NCBI RefSeq assembly: GCF_009789195.1
Contig: NZ_WSTC01000002.1
Span: 62,001 to 126,000, forward strand
Direction of reading: 5' to 3'
From: Paenibacillus sp. MMS18-CY102
Lineage (GTDB): Bacteria; Bacillota; Bacilli; Paenibacillales; Paenibacillaceae
DNA length: 64,000 nt
The position numbers and the translations under genes were made by a program. A model generated the notes under the pieces. It had not been told where the DNA came from. It did not search any database and saw only the letters and a list, made by a program, of their open reading frames with translations. Position 1 is the stretch's first letter; the number at the start of each line of letters is the position of its first letter. This document shows positions 17,434 to 25,361 of the stretch, piece by piece.

Positions 17434-17551
17434 TTAGTTAATTAATCTAACAAATTGCGGCTAAAATGTAACATTCGTGGCATTGGCTTAGCGAAAACGC
17501 AATTGGCACGATTGGGCAGGTTGCTGCAGCACCTTGGAGGAGGCGGTTGGC

Positions 17552-19009
17552 ATGTCGACGGCCAGACAGTCGCAGACTCATTATTATGATTCGCAATCGT
17601 TCTACGACGAAATGTTTGACAAAGACCTTGCCGTTCGTCCGCATTACGAATCAGTCCATCGGCTATTCTCTCGCATGAAGCCGGCGGAGCAAGCTGCAAG
17701 GCAGCAAGCGTTGAACCAGCGAATGCTCGAAGAAGGCATTACTTTTACCCTTTACAGTCCCAACCAACCAGAACCCCTTGAACGTACCATTCCTTTCGAC
17801 TACATCCCGCGTGTCATCCCAAAGCATGAATGGGAAGCCATCGACCGCGGACTCCGCCAGCGCGTCCAAGCGCTGAACGCTTTTATCCATGACATTTACC
17901 ATGAGCAGCATATTGTGAAAGACGGGGTTATTCCGCGCCGCATGATCGTTTCTAATACTTATTTTCGTCCCGAAATGATTGGGGTCGACGTGCCGGGAGG
18001 CGTATATATTACGGCCTCAGGAATAGATCTCATACGAGACGAGAAAGGCAAATATTATGTATTAGAGGACAACTTGCGTTCGCCGTCCGGCTTCTCTTAT
18101 TTGTATAAAGGGCGGACGATGATGAGCGAGCTGTTCCATGATTTATATTTATCATGCTCGGTGCAGGACATTGAACGCAGCTTGAACGTGTTTCTAAGCG
18201 CGCTACGGTCCCTGTCGCCAACGGGCAAACGTGATCCGGTTATTGCGCTGCTCAGCCCAGGCTCTTACAACTCGGCTTATTTTGAGCATACGTTTCTTGC
18301 GCAGCAGATGGGCCTCCACCTCGTCGAGGGGCGGGATCTGGTGTACAAGGACCACAAAATTTATGTGCGCACCTTAAGCGGGCTTCGCCAAGTCGATGTT
18401 ATCTATCGCCGGCTTGATGATGATTATCTCGACCCGCTCGCATTTAATCCGAATTCCATGCTCGGGGTGCCGGGGCTTATGAATGCGTATCGCGCAGGCA
18501 ATGTGGCGATTGCCAATGCGCCGGGTACAGGCGTTGCCGATGACAAAGCGGTATACGCGTACGTGCCAGATATGATCCGGTATTACCTTGGCGAGGAGCC
18601 GATTCTAAGCAATGTTCCTACTTACATTTTGTCGCGCAAGGAAGATCGTGAGTTTGCGCTTGCTCACCTGGATCAGCTGGTTGTGAAGGAAACATCGCTC
18701 TCGGGCGGATATGGCATGCTGATTGGCCCGACGGCATCAGCCAAGGAAATTGCGGCTTTCGCAGATGCGATTCGCAAAGCGCCGGAACGGTATGTGGCCC
18801 AGACGACGATGTTGCTGTCCCGTGCGCCGGTCATGCTCGATGGGGCGATGGCGCCTCGCCATATCGATCTTCGTGCTTTTGTGCTCAAGGGAACGGATTC
18901 CCATGTCATACCTGGCGGACTGACGCGTGTAGCGCTGAATGAAGGCTCATTGGTTGTCAATTCCTCGCAAGGCGGCGGTGTGAAGGATACATGGGTATTG
19001 AATCGATAA
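17552..19009 (+). CDS. Circularly permuted ATP-grasp protein (DUF404/DUF407 type)
   Basis: A 485-residue protein of the circularly permuted type 2 ATP-grasp family. Recognisable parts are the N-terminal HYYDSQSFYDEMF, the FDYIPRVIP and GVYITASGIDLIRDE...YVLEDNLRSPSG segment (metal and ATP binding), and the late VKETSLSGGYGMLIGP and HIDLRAFV stretches. Members are thought to join amino acids or peptides through amide bonds with ATP. The first gene of a conserved triad, it is followed by an alpha-E protein and a transglutaminase-like protease. Start 17552 is chosen for GGAGGAGG upstream. The substrate is not known. Confidence 0.9.
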   Translation: MSTARQSQTHYYDSQSFYDEMFDKDLAVRPHYESVHRLFSRMKPAEQAARQQALNQRMLEEGITFTLYSPNQPEPLERTIPFDYIPRVIPKHEWEAIDRGLRQRVQALNAFIHDIYHEQHIVKDGVIPRRMIVSNTYFRPEMIGVDVPGGVYITASGIDLIRDEKGKYYVLEDNLRSPSGFSYLYKGRTMMSELFHDLYLSCSVQDIERSLNVFLSALRSLSPTGKRDPVIALLSPGSYNSAYFEHTFLAQQMGLHLVEGRDLVYKDHKIYVRTLSGLRQVDVIYRRLDDDYLDPLAFNPNSMLGVPGLMNAYRAGNVAIANAPGTGVADDKAVYAYVPDMIRYYLGEEPILSNVPTYILSRKEDREFALAHLDQLVVKETSLSGGYGMLIGPTASAKEIAAFADAIRKAPERYVAQTTMLLSRAPVMLDGAMAPRHIDLRAFVLKGTDSHVIPGGLTRVALNEGSLVVNSSQGGGVKDTWVLNR

Positions 19010-19053
19010 GGTAGAGACAAGCGGATTCAAGGGAAACGGATGGAGGGATTGCT

Positions 19054-20037
19054 GTGTTGAACCGGAATGCTGAAGCGCTGTTTTGGATTGGCCGTTATAT
19101 GGAGCGTGCGGAAAACCATGCGAGGCTAATCGATGTGCATTACCATTTGCAGCAAGACGAACTTCGCGCAAGCGATAACGACCAATCGGTAGAAACGATG
19201 TGCAAATGGGCGCGTATCGTCGATGCGCTAGGCAGCAGGCAAGCGTTCGAGCAGCAGTACGACTCGTATGATGAGGAAGAAGTGCTCATGTATGTCACGC
19301 TTGACCGTGATAATCCGAATTCGCTGGTGTCCTGCGTAAATCACGCCAGAAACAACCTTCGCACGCTGCGAGAGAAGGTGCCCAGTGAGCTGTGGGACAC
19401 GATTAATGGTTTCTACCTGTGGCTGAGGGAGAAGCAGCCGCAAGATTTGACGAATGAATCGCCGCATCAGTTTTTCGGGCAGACGAAGGATTGGACGGCG
19501 TTGTTCCAAGGGTATAGCCAATCGGTGATGCCCCGGGAGAATGAGTGGCATTTCATCGAGTGCGGTCGGTATTTGGAACGCGCAGAAAATACGCTTCGCA
19601 TTATGCAGGCGGTAGAGCATGCAGTTGCCGGTGATGGCTGGAATAGCGCAGCAGCCTATCCGTATCTTCATGCCGTGTTGAAGTCGGTTAGCGGCTATCA
19701 ATCGTTCCGGCGGTATTATATGGATAGCGTCGCAGTGGAGGCGATTGTAGAGTTCGTCGTACTGAATCCTTCGTTCCCGAGATCGGTTCATTTTGCATTG
19801 CACGAGTTGGTCGATCATATGCGCGCCATTGATTTGCAGGATCAGCAGCTGCGAGCTTCGCATGAACGGATCGTTCGCCAAGTGGGCAAAGTGATTGCGG
19901 ACATCGCTTGCTTGGAGCGGGAGGATTTGGTGCTCGATCGCGAAGGGCGCATTACGAACCACTTGCTTGATGCTTGCGAATCGCTGGGCACGACGTTTGC
20001 CAAAACGTTTTTCCGGATGGGGGAAGCCAGCGCATGA
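19054..20037 (+). CDS. Alpha-E domain protein (DUF403)
   Basis: A 327-residue all-helical protein starting at GTG behind GGAGGGA. The opening RNAEALFWIGRYMERAENHARLIDV and the second repeat-like WHFIECGRYLERAENTLRIM are the alpha-E signatures. The domain occurs almost always beside circularly permuted ATP-grasp and transglutaminase genes and is believed to help in peptide ligation or processing; no enzymatic activity is firmly assigned. The gene starts 44 bases after the ATP-grasp gene and overlaps the next by four bases (ATGA). Confidence 0.9.
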   Translation: MLNRNAEALFWIGRYMERAENHARLIDVHYHLQQDELRASDNDQSVETMCKWARIVDALGSRQAFEQQYDSYDEEEVLMYVTLDRDNPNSLVSCVNHARNNLRTLREKVPSELWDTINGFYLWLREKQPQDLTNESPHQFFGQTKDWTALFQGYSQSVMPRENEWHFIECGRYLERAENTLRIMQAVEHAVAGDGWNSAAAYPYLHAVLKSVSGYQSFRRYYMDSVAVEAIVEFVVLNPSFPRSVHFALHELVDHMRAIDLQDQQLRASHERIVRQVGKVIADIACLEREDLVLDREGRITNHLLDACESLGTTFAKTFFRMGEASA

Positions 20038-20969
20038 AGCTCTATATCTCACACTTAACGCAGTATAGCTATGCAGAACCGGTCACGGACAGCGTGAATG
20101 AAATTCGGCTGACGCCAAGCACGAATGAACGGCAATCGTGTTATAACCATTCGATCTCGATCGAGCCGAACGCTTCATTATTTACGTACGAGGATAGCTT
20201 CGGCAACCGGGTACATTCTTTCTCCGTGAACGCGCCTCATACAAAGCTGATGATTAAGACGAACATGACGGTCGTGACGACGGAGTCATTTAGCAAGGAA
20301 GAAAGCGTCCATAAGCAGCAGCTTAAGCCGGTAGATGCATGGGCGAAGCTTCATTCTGACGAATCGATTGATCGGTTCATCGAGTTTTTGTTGCCGACGG
20401 AATATACGGAAGTGACGCCTGAAATTGTTAGCTTCATGGAAAATGTGCCGGTCGTCGGCGCGCTTCATGAGGCGGCAATAGCGGCGGAGGGCAGTGTGGC
20501 TATTAACGTAACGCCAGCCATCGGTGTATATGATTGGCTAGCGGCGTTGTCGAAGCATATCCGAACGGCGTTCATCTATGATCCACAAGCGACCGACGTT
20601 CACACGAAAGCTTCTGAGATGATCGCTAAGCGGCGCGGCGTCTGCCAAGATTTTGCCCATCTGATGGTGGCGGTGTGCCGGGCTCGCGGCGTGCCTGCAC
20701 GCTATGTGAGTGGCTATCATTTTGTCGGCGACCTGCAGGGCGGAAGCGCCGACTTCGAGCAGGCGTCCCACGCTTGGGTTGAAGCGTATGTGCCCAAGCT
20801 CGGCTGGTGCGGCTTCGACCCGACGAACGAATCGCCGATTGGCGAGCGGTATGTCAAGCTGGGGCACGGCCGGGACTACAAGGACATCGTGCCTGTGAAG
20901 GGCATTTACCATGGCACGGGCAAGCAGAGCTTGCAAGTGACGGTGGATGTGCGGAAGGTTGAGGAGTAG
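20034..20969 (+). CDS. Transglutaminase-like cysteine protease family protein
   Basis: A 311-residue protein with an N-terminal beta domain (KLYISHLTQYSYAEPV, Bact_transglu_N type) and a C-terminal transglutaminase-like core. The catalytic triad is visible as C204 in GVCQDFAHL, H246 in SHAWVEAYV and D262 in GFDPTN. Bacterial members are mostly peptidases. It overlaps the alpha-E gene by ATGA, which fixes the start at 20034, and ends the three-gene operon. No signal peptide is seen, so it acts in the cytoplasm, probably trimming or hydrolysing the product of the ATP-grasp ligase. Confidence 0.92.
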   Translation: MKLYISHLTQYSYAEPVTDSVNEIRLTPSTNERQSCYNHSISIEPNASLFTYEDSFGNRVHSFSVNAPHTKLMIKTNMTVVTTESFSKEESVHKQQLKPVDAWAKLHSDESIDRFIEFLLPTEYTEVTPEIVSFMENVPVVGALHEAAIAAEGSVAINVTPAIGVYDWLAALSKHIRTAFIYDPQATDVHTKASEMIAKRRGVCQDFAHLMVAVCRARGVPARYVSGYHFVGDLQGGSADFEQASHAWVEAYVPKLGWCGFDPTNESPIGERYVKLGHGRDYKDIVPVKGIYHGTGKQSLQVTVDVRKVEE

Positions 20970-21029
20970 GTGTTGTGCGTGGATGGACGGAACGTATTGA
21001 CGCGCAGCGTGTAGCGAGGGTTTGGTGGG

Positions 21030-21104
21030 CAGCTGAACAGAGCTACGTGCAGCCAGGGGCTGATGCGCAGATGAACAGAGTATGTGCAGCGTGGGGCTGA
21101 TGCG
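21030..21104. repeat. Two-unit tandem repeat of about 38 bases
   Basis: CAGCTGAACAGAG...GGGGCTGATGCG (21030-21067) is followed directly by a diverged copy, CAGATGAACAGAG...GGGGCTGATGCG (21068-21104). It is part of the 694-base stretch 20970-21663, which holds no supportable gene but is packed with repeats. Confidence 0.7.
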
Positions 21105-21140
21105 CATGTTGGTAATTAAGCGATAGCCGTGGGCGGGAGT

Positions 21141-21163
21141 AACCGTCTGCGGTTGTTTTTTTT
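21141..21163 (+). terminator. Terminator after the transglutaminase gene
   Basis: A short stem AACCG/CGGTT with a TCTG loop, followed by a long T run. A diverged copy of this hairpin and its left flank (21127-21160) recurs at 21439-21471, on the other side of the palindrome array. Confidence 0.65.
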
Positions 21164-21221
21164 GTTTGTTGTGATGTAGTGATGTAGCGATGGCGAGCAG
21201 GTAAGAGTGTGGTGTTGCGCT

Positions 21222-21416
21222 CATTGTATTCTGTACAATGGCAATGAGAGTTGGTTACGCTAATGTTGGTGTCATTGCAGAACGTACAATGGGATGTGCG
21301 GGGAAAGTCCAATTAGGCTCGTAAAGTAACGTTTATACAGCTTCCCATTGTACAAACTGCAATGAGAAAGTCCCAGGCCAGCAGAATGCTCGCATCTCAT
21401 TGTACAAACTGCAATG
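21222..21416. repeat. Four-unit CATTGYA palindrome array, copy 1
   Basis: 19-base palindromes start at 21222, 21273, 21346 and 21398. Arms are CATTGYA and TRCAATG around five variable bases. Start distances are 51, 73 and 52. The sequences between the units do not resemble those of the other two arrays, but the gap lengths (32, 54, 33) do. The array is bracketed by a 33-base direct repeat (21127-21160 and 21439-21471). Confidence 0.8.
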
Positions 21417-21663
21417 GGGGCACATCGCGAAGCCATACCCGTGGGCGGGAGTATCCGTCTGCGATTATTTTGTGCCAAAAAGGTATGCCAAATCGCATAG
21501 GGGATTATCTTTTTGTGATCAAGCCGGCAAATTAGCTGGGGTCGAAAGGCAGAAGCAACTCGATTGTCACAAAATCGTTACCGGTGTAGCCCTTACGAGT
21601 TATGTTAATCTTCTTGATATGCGCTAATATTAGGGGGAAGCAGCTTGGAGGGAGTTTTGAACG

Positions 21664-22098
21664 ATGAACAAGAACAGGAATTGGTTAGTTAGTCGGATTG
21701 ATGTTGCCAAACGTACGCGGATTTTATCGTTCATTTTGATATCGATGCTGACTTTGGTTATGCTCTCGGCGTGCTCGGCGAAAGCTGACGAGTCGGAGGT
21801 GGATCCCAAAGACGTGGCCGTTGATTTCTCGACAGCGCCGCAAGTGGTGCATACGGGGGAGGCAACAACGCTGATTGCAGACGTAAAAGGTTTGAAGACG
21901 CTGGACGGCGCATCGTTGGCGTTCGATATACGCAAGGCGAATTGGAAAGGCCTGCCGGAAGTTATCAATGCGGAGCTGGCAGACGGGAAGTATATGATAA
22001 AGAAGACATTTGAGGAAAAAGGTGAGTTTTTCATCTATATCCACCTGTATCAAGGCGAGCTGCACATTACGAAGAAGAAGCAGCTGGTGGTGGAATAG
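21664..22098 (+). CDS. Lipoprotein with YtkA/FixH-like domain
   Basis: A 144-residue exported lipoprotein. A basic N-terminus and hydrophobic stretch (ILSFILISMLTLVML) end in the lipobox LSAC, with the lipidated cysteine near residue 37. The mature part is one small beta-sandwich (VVHTGEATTLIADVKGL ... YMIKKTFEEKGEFFIYIHLYQGELHITKKKQLVVE), which resembles YtkA-like domains. The role is unknown; related proteins are extracytoplasmic and sometimes linked to copper or respiration. A strong ribosome binding site (GGAGGGAG) precedes the ATG. A monocistronic layout is likely. Confidence 0.8.
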   Translation: MNKNRNWLVSRIDVAKRTRILSFILISMLTLVMLSACSAKADESEVDPKDVAVDFSTAPQVVHTGEATTLIADVKGLKTLDGASLAFDIRKANWKGLPEVINAELADGKYMIKKTFEEKGEFFIYIHLYQGELHITKKKQLVVE

Positions 22099-22253
22099 CG
22101 GTAAGGTTTGTAGTTGGGAGGAGAGGCATGCTGAAGCGAGCAATCGCGGGGCATGCCTTTTTTAATGGCTAGTATTGGTTTAGCATCTTTTGTAAAATAT
22201 AGTTGATCATTTTTAAAAACTAATGATATCAGAACTGAAGGCGGCTAGAAACG

Positions 22254-22595
22254 ATGACGATCGATGAAGTTATTTATAGTTATTATGAAGCAATGCTTAA
22301 AGGAAAGATGGAGGAATCCCAGCAATTTCTCGATTGGAACTCGAAAGAGGGAAGTGTAATTGACTATTTCGCAAACTTAGGGAAACTTCGCAAAAAGTAT
22401 CAAGTTGTATCTGTAGAGGATTTGGAAATCGCTATTCTTAGCGAAACCGATGGAATAAGCAAGGTGGATGTGGCTATCATTTATTTGGATAATAATGGAG
22501 ATAAGCGTATTGAAGGTAATGAAGTAATGCTGAAATTGAATGCTCAAAACAGTTGGAGAATTACGTCTATTAAGGGAAATATAGAACGGGAGTAG
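22254..22595 (+). CDS. Hypothetical protein, possibly NTF2-like
   Basis: A 113-residue cytoplasmic protein with no family I can name. It starts MTIDEVIYSYYEAML and ends in a strand-rich part (VDVAIIYLDNNGDKRIEGNEVMLKLNAQNSWRI). A helix followed by several strands ending in a W-R-I motif resembles the SnoaL/NTF2-like fold, but this is a guess from the pattern. It is more AT-rich than its neighbours. It lies eight bases before the histidine phosphatase gene and is probably cotranscribed with it. Confidence 0.65.
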   Translation: MTIDEVIYSYYEAMLKGKMEESQQFLDWNSKEGSVIDYFANLGKLRKKYQVVSVEDLEIAILSETDGISKVDVAIIYLDNNGDKRIEGNEVMLKLNAQNSWRITSIKGNIERE

Positions 22596-22603
22596 GGCGC
22601 GGA

Positions 22604-23179
22604 ATGACAACGATCGGACTAATTAGGCACGGGATAACGGAGTGGAATGTTCTGGGGAAGACGCAAGGCATAACGGACATCCCGCTTAACGACGAAGGCA
22701 GAAAACAAGCAAACGCAATCGCCCGCAGGCTTGCAGGTGAAGAGTGGGACGCCGTTTACTCCAGCGATTTAACAAGAGCTAAGCAGACGGCTGAAACGGT
22801 GCGCAGTGCACTAGTAGGAATCACGGCGTTGATCACGGATGAGCGTTTAAGGGAAATTAATTGCGGACAAATTGAAGGCACTACGGAAGATGAGCGAGTT
22901 GCAAGATGGGGGAACAATTGGCGTGACCAGGAGCTTGGCATGGAGGGTTATGAGGAGGCGGCTAAACGTGGAGTAGCATTTATCGAGGAACTGGCGATGA
23001 AGCACAGAAACCAAAACATACTAGTCGTTAGCCATGGGGCATTGATTGGCTTATCGCTCCAGCGGCTGTTTCCACACCTATTCACTAATACGTACATCGA
23101 TAATACTTCCTTAACGATCGTTGCCAAGCCGCAAGAAGCATGGGAATGCCGATTATACAACTGCACCAAGCATCTCTAG
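22604..23179 (+). CDS. Histidine phosphatase family protein (phosphoglycerate mutase-like)
   Basis: A 191-residue member of the branch 1 histidine phosphatase superfamily. The catalytic RHG motif is LIRHGITEWN near residues 6-15, with the nucleophilic histidine at about residue 8. Further signs are SSDLTRAKQTAE, the conserved E in REINCGQIEG, and the second histidine in VVSHGALIGL. Members include cobalamin phosphatase CobC and fructose-bisphosphatase-like and general phosphatases; the substrate is not set by sequence. It follows the small hypothetical gene by eight bases and precedes a truncated DinB-like gene. Confidence 0.9.
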   Translation: MTTIGLIRHGITEWNVLGKTQGITDIPLNDEGRKQANAIARRLAGEEWDAVYSSDLTRAKQTAETVRSALVGITALITDERLREINCGQIEGTTEDERVARWGNNWRDQELGMEGYEEAAKRGVAFIEELAMKHRNQNILVVSHGALIGLSLQRLFPHLFTNTYIDNTSLTIVAKPQEAWECRLYNCTKHL

Positions 23180-23207
23180 CATTTTAATCGAGCGAGGAGC
23201 GGGATAT

Positions 23208-23483
23208 ATGGGGAGCATAACGAAGAGGTATGAGGGGAACAGGGAATGGCTGGCGGCAAAGTTTGAAGAGATTCGTAAGCGCATACTTAAAGCTCTGGAA
23301 CAGCTCGATGATGAACAGGTGAATTGGCGCCCTAATGATGCAAGCCATAGCATTTCAACATTAATAAAACATATAGAAGGCAACATTCTAGAGAGAATTG
23401 CGAAGGGAATTCTTCATCATGACCTATCCTGGGAACTATTCGAGTTTCGAGAGCAGAAGGGGGCTGTCGTAATTTCGTTGTGA
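23208..23483 (+). pseudogene. Truncated DUF1572/DinB-like gene
   Basis: The open frame starts at ATG behind GGAGCGGG and reads KRYEGNREWLAAKFEEIRKRI, NWRPNDASHSISTLIKHIEGNI and GILHHD, which matches the N-terminal half of DUF1572 proteins of the DinB four-helix superfamily. After ILHHD the frame reads into unrelated residues and stops at about 91 codons, against roughly 160 in the family. The C-terminal helices are gone. A degenerate unit of the CATTGYA palindrome family lies 31 bases after the stop, so a repeat-associated rearrangement may have cut the gene. Confidence 0.7.
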
Positions 23484-23513
23484 ATGCAAAACATGGGCAA
23501 AATGTTACCTTTA

Positions 23514-23532
23514 CTTTGTACAAACTGCAACG
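23514..23532. repeat. Solitary degenerate CATTGYA palindrome unit
   Basis: CTTTGTACAAACTGCAACG differs at two positions from the unit found at 21346, 21398 and 33633. No partner units are found at the 51/52 or 73-base distances. Confidence 0.5.
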
Positions 23533-23659
23533 GGTGCGCGCGTGGGGGCGGTGTTTAGCGCTGTTTTGTGATGTTTCATCGCATCGGCCATACGCGTAGC
23601 CTATAGGAGACCATAAGTAAAAGTTATAACAAAACCGATGGTTTTTCCTGTATCATTAA

Positions 23660-23677
23660 AGCATATATATATATGCT
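23660..23677. promoter_or_regulatory. AT-rich palindrome before the MTHFR-like gene
   Basis: AGCATATATATATATGCT is a perfect 18-base palindrome ending 23 bases before the ATG at 23701. It could be an operator or a 5' UTR hairpin; no -10/-35 pair around it is convincing. Confidence 0.35.
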
Positions 23678-23700
23678 ACGTGATTGAGGATGTGAACTTA

Positions 23701-24642
23701 ATGTTAAAACAGTCGATATTGAATAAAAAAACCGGCATTATTACGTACGGCATGACGCCACCTAAAAATACGCACACACCAGAGAAAATTGAAGAAATTT
23801 CACAAAAGCAGATCGAGCGCCTCGCTGGCTTGGACATCGATGCGTTGATTCTGTACGACGTACAGGAAGAGGCTGACCGGATCGACGAGGAACGCCCGTT
23901 TCCTTACTTGCCGACGTTGGATCCAGAAATCTATAGCAAGCAATATCTTGCTTCGCTCGATATCCCGAAAATCATTTACCGCTGTGTAGGCAAATACTCG
24001 GAGGCGGAGCTTGCTGAATGGTTGAAAAAAGAAACCGAGCAACAGCGTTACACCGTATTCGTGGGTGCTTCTTCAAGCCAGCAGCAAGTGCAATTGCAGC
24101 TATCCGACGCATATCGGTTAAGCAAGCAGCATAACGATCAGATGACATTCGGCGGCGTTATTATTCCCGAGCGGCATATGAAGAAGAATGACGAGCACAT
24201 TCGCGTCGTGGACAAGATGCAGCGCGGCTGCGATTTCTTTGTTTCGCAAGCGACGTACAATGTGGAGGCGTCCAAAAACTTTTTGTCCGACTACTATCAC
24301 CATTGCCAGCAGCATGAGCTGGACATGGTTCCGATTTTATTCAATCTAGCGCCATGCGGCTCAACCAAAACGCTAGAGTTTATGAAGTGGCTCGGCATCA
24401 GCATTCCGAAGTGGCTGGAGAATGAACTGAAATTTTCATCAGATGTGTTGGACAAGTCCATTCAGCTGACGCAAAAGATTTTTGAAGAGTTGCTTGAGTT
24501 TGGCTTGGAAAAAGGAATCCCGGTTGGCTGCAGCATTGAGAGCGTTTCGACCCGCAAAGTCGAGATCGAAGCGTCTATTGAGATGGTGAAAGACATCAAG
24601 TCGATGCTTGACCGTAAACAATTGGTCGATGCCGTTAGGTAA
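23701..24642 (+). CDS. Methylenetetrahydrofolate reductase-like protein
   Basis: A 313-residue protein with a TIM-barrel pattern, resembling the MTHFR group that reduces 5,10-methylene- to 5-methyltetrahydrofolate with FAD. The opening TGIITYGMTPPKNTHTPEKI aligns with the family's FExxPP segment, and the central FGGVIIPERH and CDFFVSQATYNVE match flavin and folate-site regions. Oddly, the glutamate essential in E. coli MTHFR (E28) is replaced by G17 here. Either this is a divergent enzyme of the family or a relative acting on another substrate. The ATG at 23701 lies behind GAGGATGTG; the frame extends upstream without support. It is monocistronic with a terminator. Confidence 0.7.
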   Translation: MLKQSILNKKTGIITYGMTPPKNTHTPEKIEEISQKQIERLAGLDIDALILYDVQEEADRIDEERPFPYLPTLDPEIYSKQYLASLDIPKIIYRCVGKYSEAELAEWLKKETEQQRYTVFVGASSSQQQVQLQLSDAYRLSKQHNDQMTFGGVIIPERHMKKNDEHIRVVDKMQRGCDFFVSQATYNVEASKNFLSDYYHHCQQHELDMVPILFNLAPCGSTKTLEFMKWLGISIPKWLENELKFSSDVLDKSIQLTQKIFEELLEFGLEKGIPVGCSIESVSTRKVEIEASIEMVKDIKSMLDRKQLVDAVR

Positions 24643-24678
24643 TAAGCAGTAGTTGGGGCGCACGCAAGCACTAGGTTT

Positions 24679-24713
24679 AGGCACATTCATCCTGGATGAA
24701 TGTGCCTTTTTTT
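24679..24713 (+). terminator. Terminator after the MTHFR-like gene
   Basis: A 14-bp perfect stem (AGGCACATTCATCC and its complement) with a very short loop, followed by seven T. Confidence 0.92.
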
Positions 24714-25361
24714 GTGCGGCGAACCAGTCCTAAGGCAGTGGGGCGATCGCTCGTCGGCGTCTTGGAATTCGATTACAAATAAATGGGCCGAAATTGGCCA
24801 GCGTTGGCAAGTTGCCCAGTAGACCTAAGCGAGGGCTGGGGAATGATCCTCCTCGAAGCCTAGAACGAACGGCACAAAATGGCTATCGCATTAATTAAAT
24901 GGGCCCTCGGCTTTGTTTCTCTCACGATCCAATCCCTCCATCTTCCCCTACGCATTCGCGTAATGCTGGACTAGTTCAAATGCCCTCCCTAGAAAGCGAA
25001 ACCTAGCATTCATGCGGGTTTCAGTTAACAAAATATTGTTATTAAGGTTTATGCTGGGCCGTTGATTTCTTCAAAACCTTTCGATACAATACGTATCACA
25101 GGCTTTTGTAGGAGGTAATTACTGGGTATAAAACGACATCCAAAATGTGAGCAGCAGAGAGGAGATATTTACAACAGACTAAGGTTTACTATGACATCTG
25201 GAATCGGCCGATCAACCTAGGCCTCGGCCAAGAGTACTGGGCGTATTAGGACTCCATCGGCAGTATGCAGGGGCAATGTGCTCATGTGAACGATTGCTGG
25301 GCACAGCTGTGTGGTACAGGCAACATCAATTAATCTATAGCCTGAGCGGGAGGGTATCGTT
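24714..25361. other. 648-base stretch without a supportable gene
   Basis: No intact gene is seen. GGAGG-like sites occur near 25111 and 25158 but lead only into frames that stop at once. From about 25151 to 25330 one + strand frame reads like protein (containing VYYDIWNRPINLGLGQEYW, then a TAG, then QGQCAHVNDCWAQLCG) but has no start and is interrupted, so it may be a gene relic. The promoter of the following operon should lie here; no clear hexamer pair was found. Confidence 0.5.

Noticed and set aside
21222-21416. CRISPR array
   Set aside because: Only four short units, outer gaps differ from the middle gap, the unit arms vary, and no cas gene is in the window. The pattern recurs with the same layout at two other loci.
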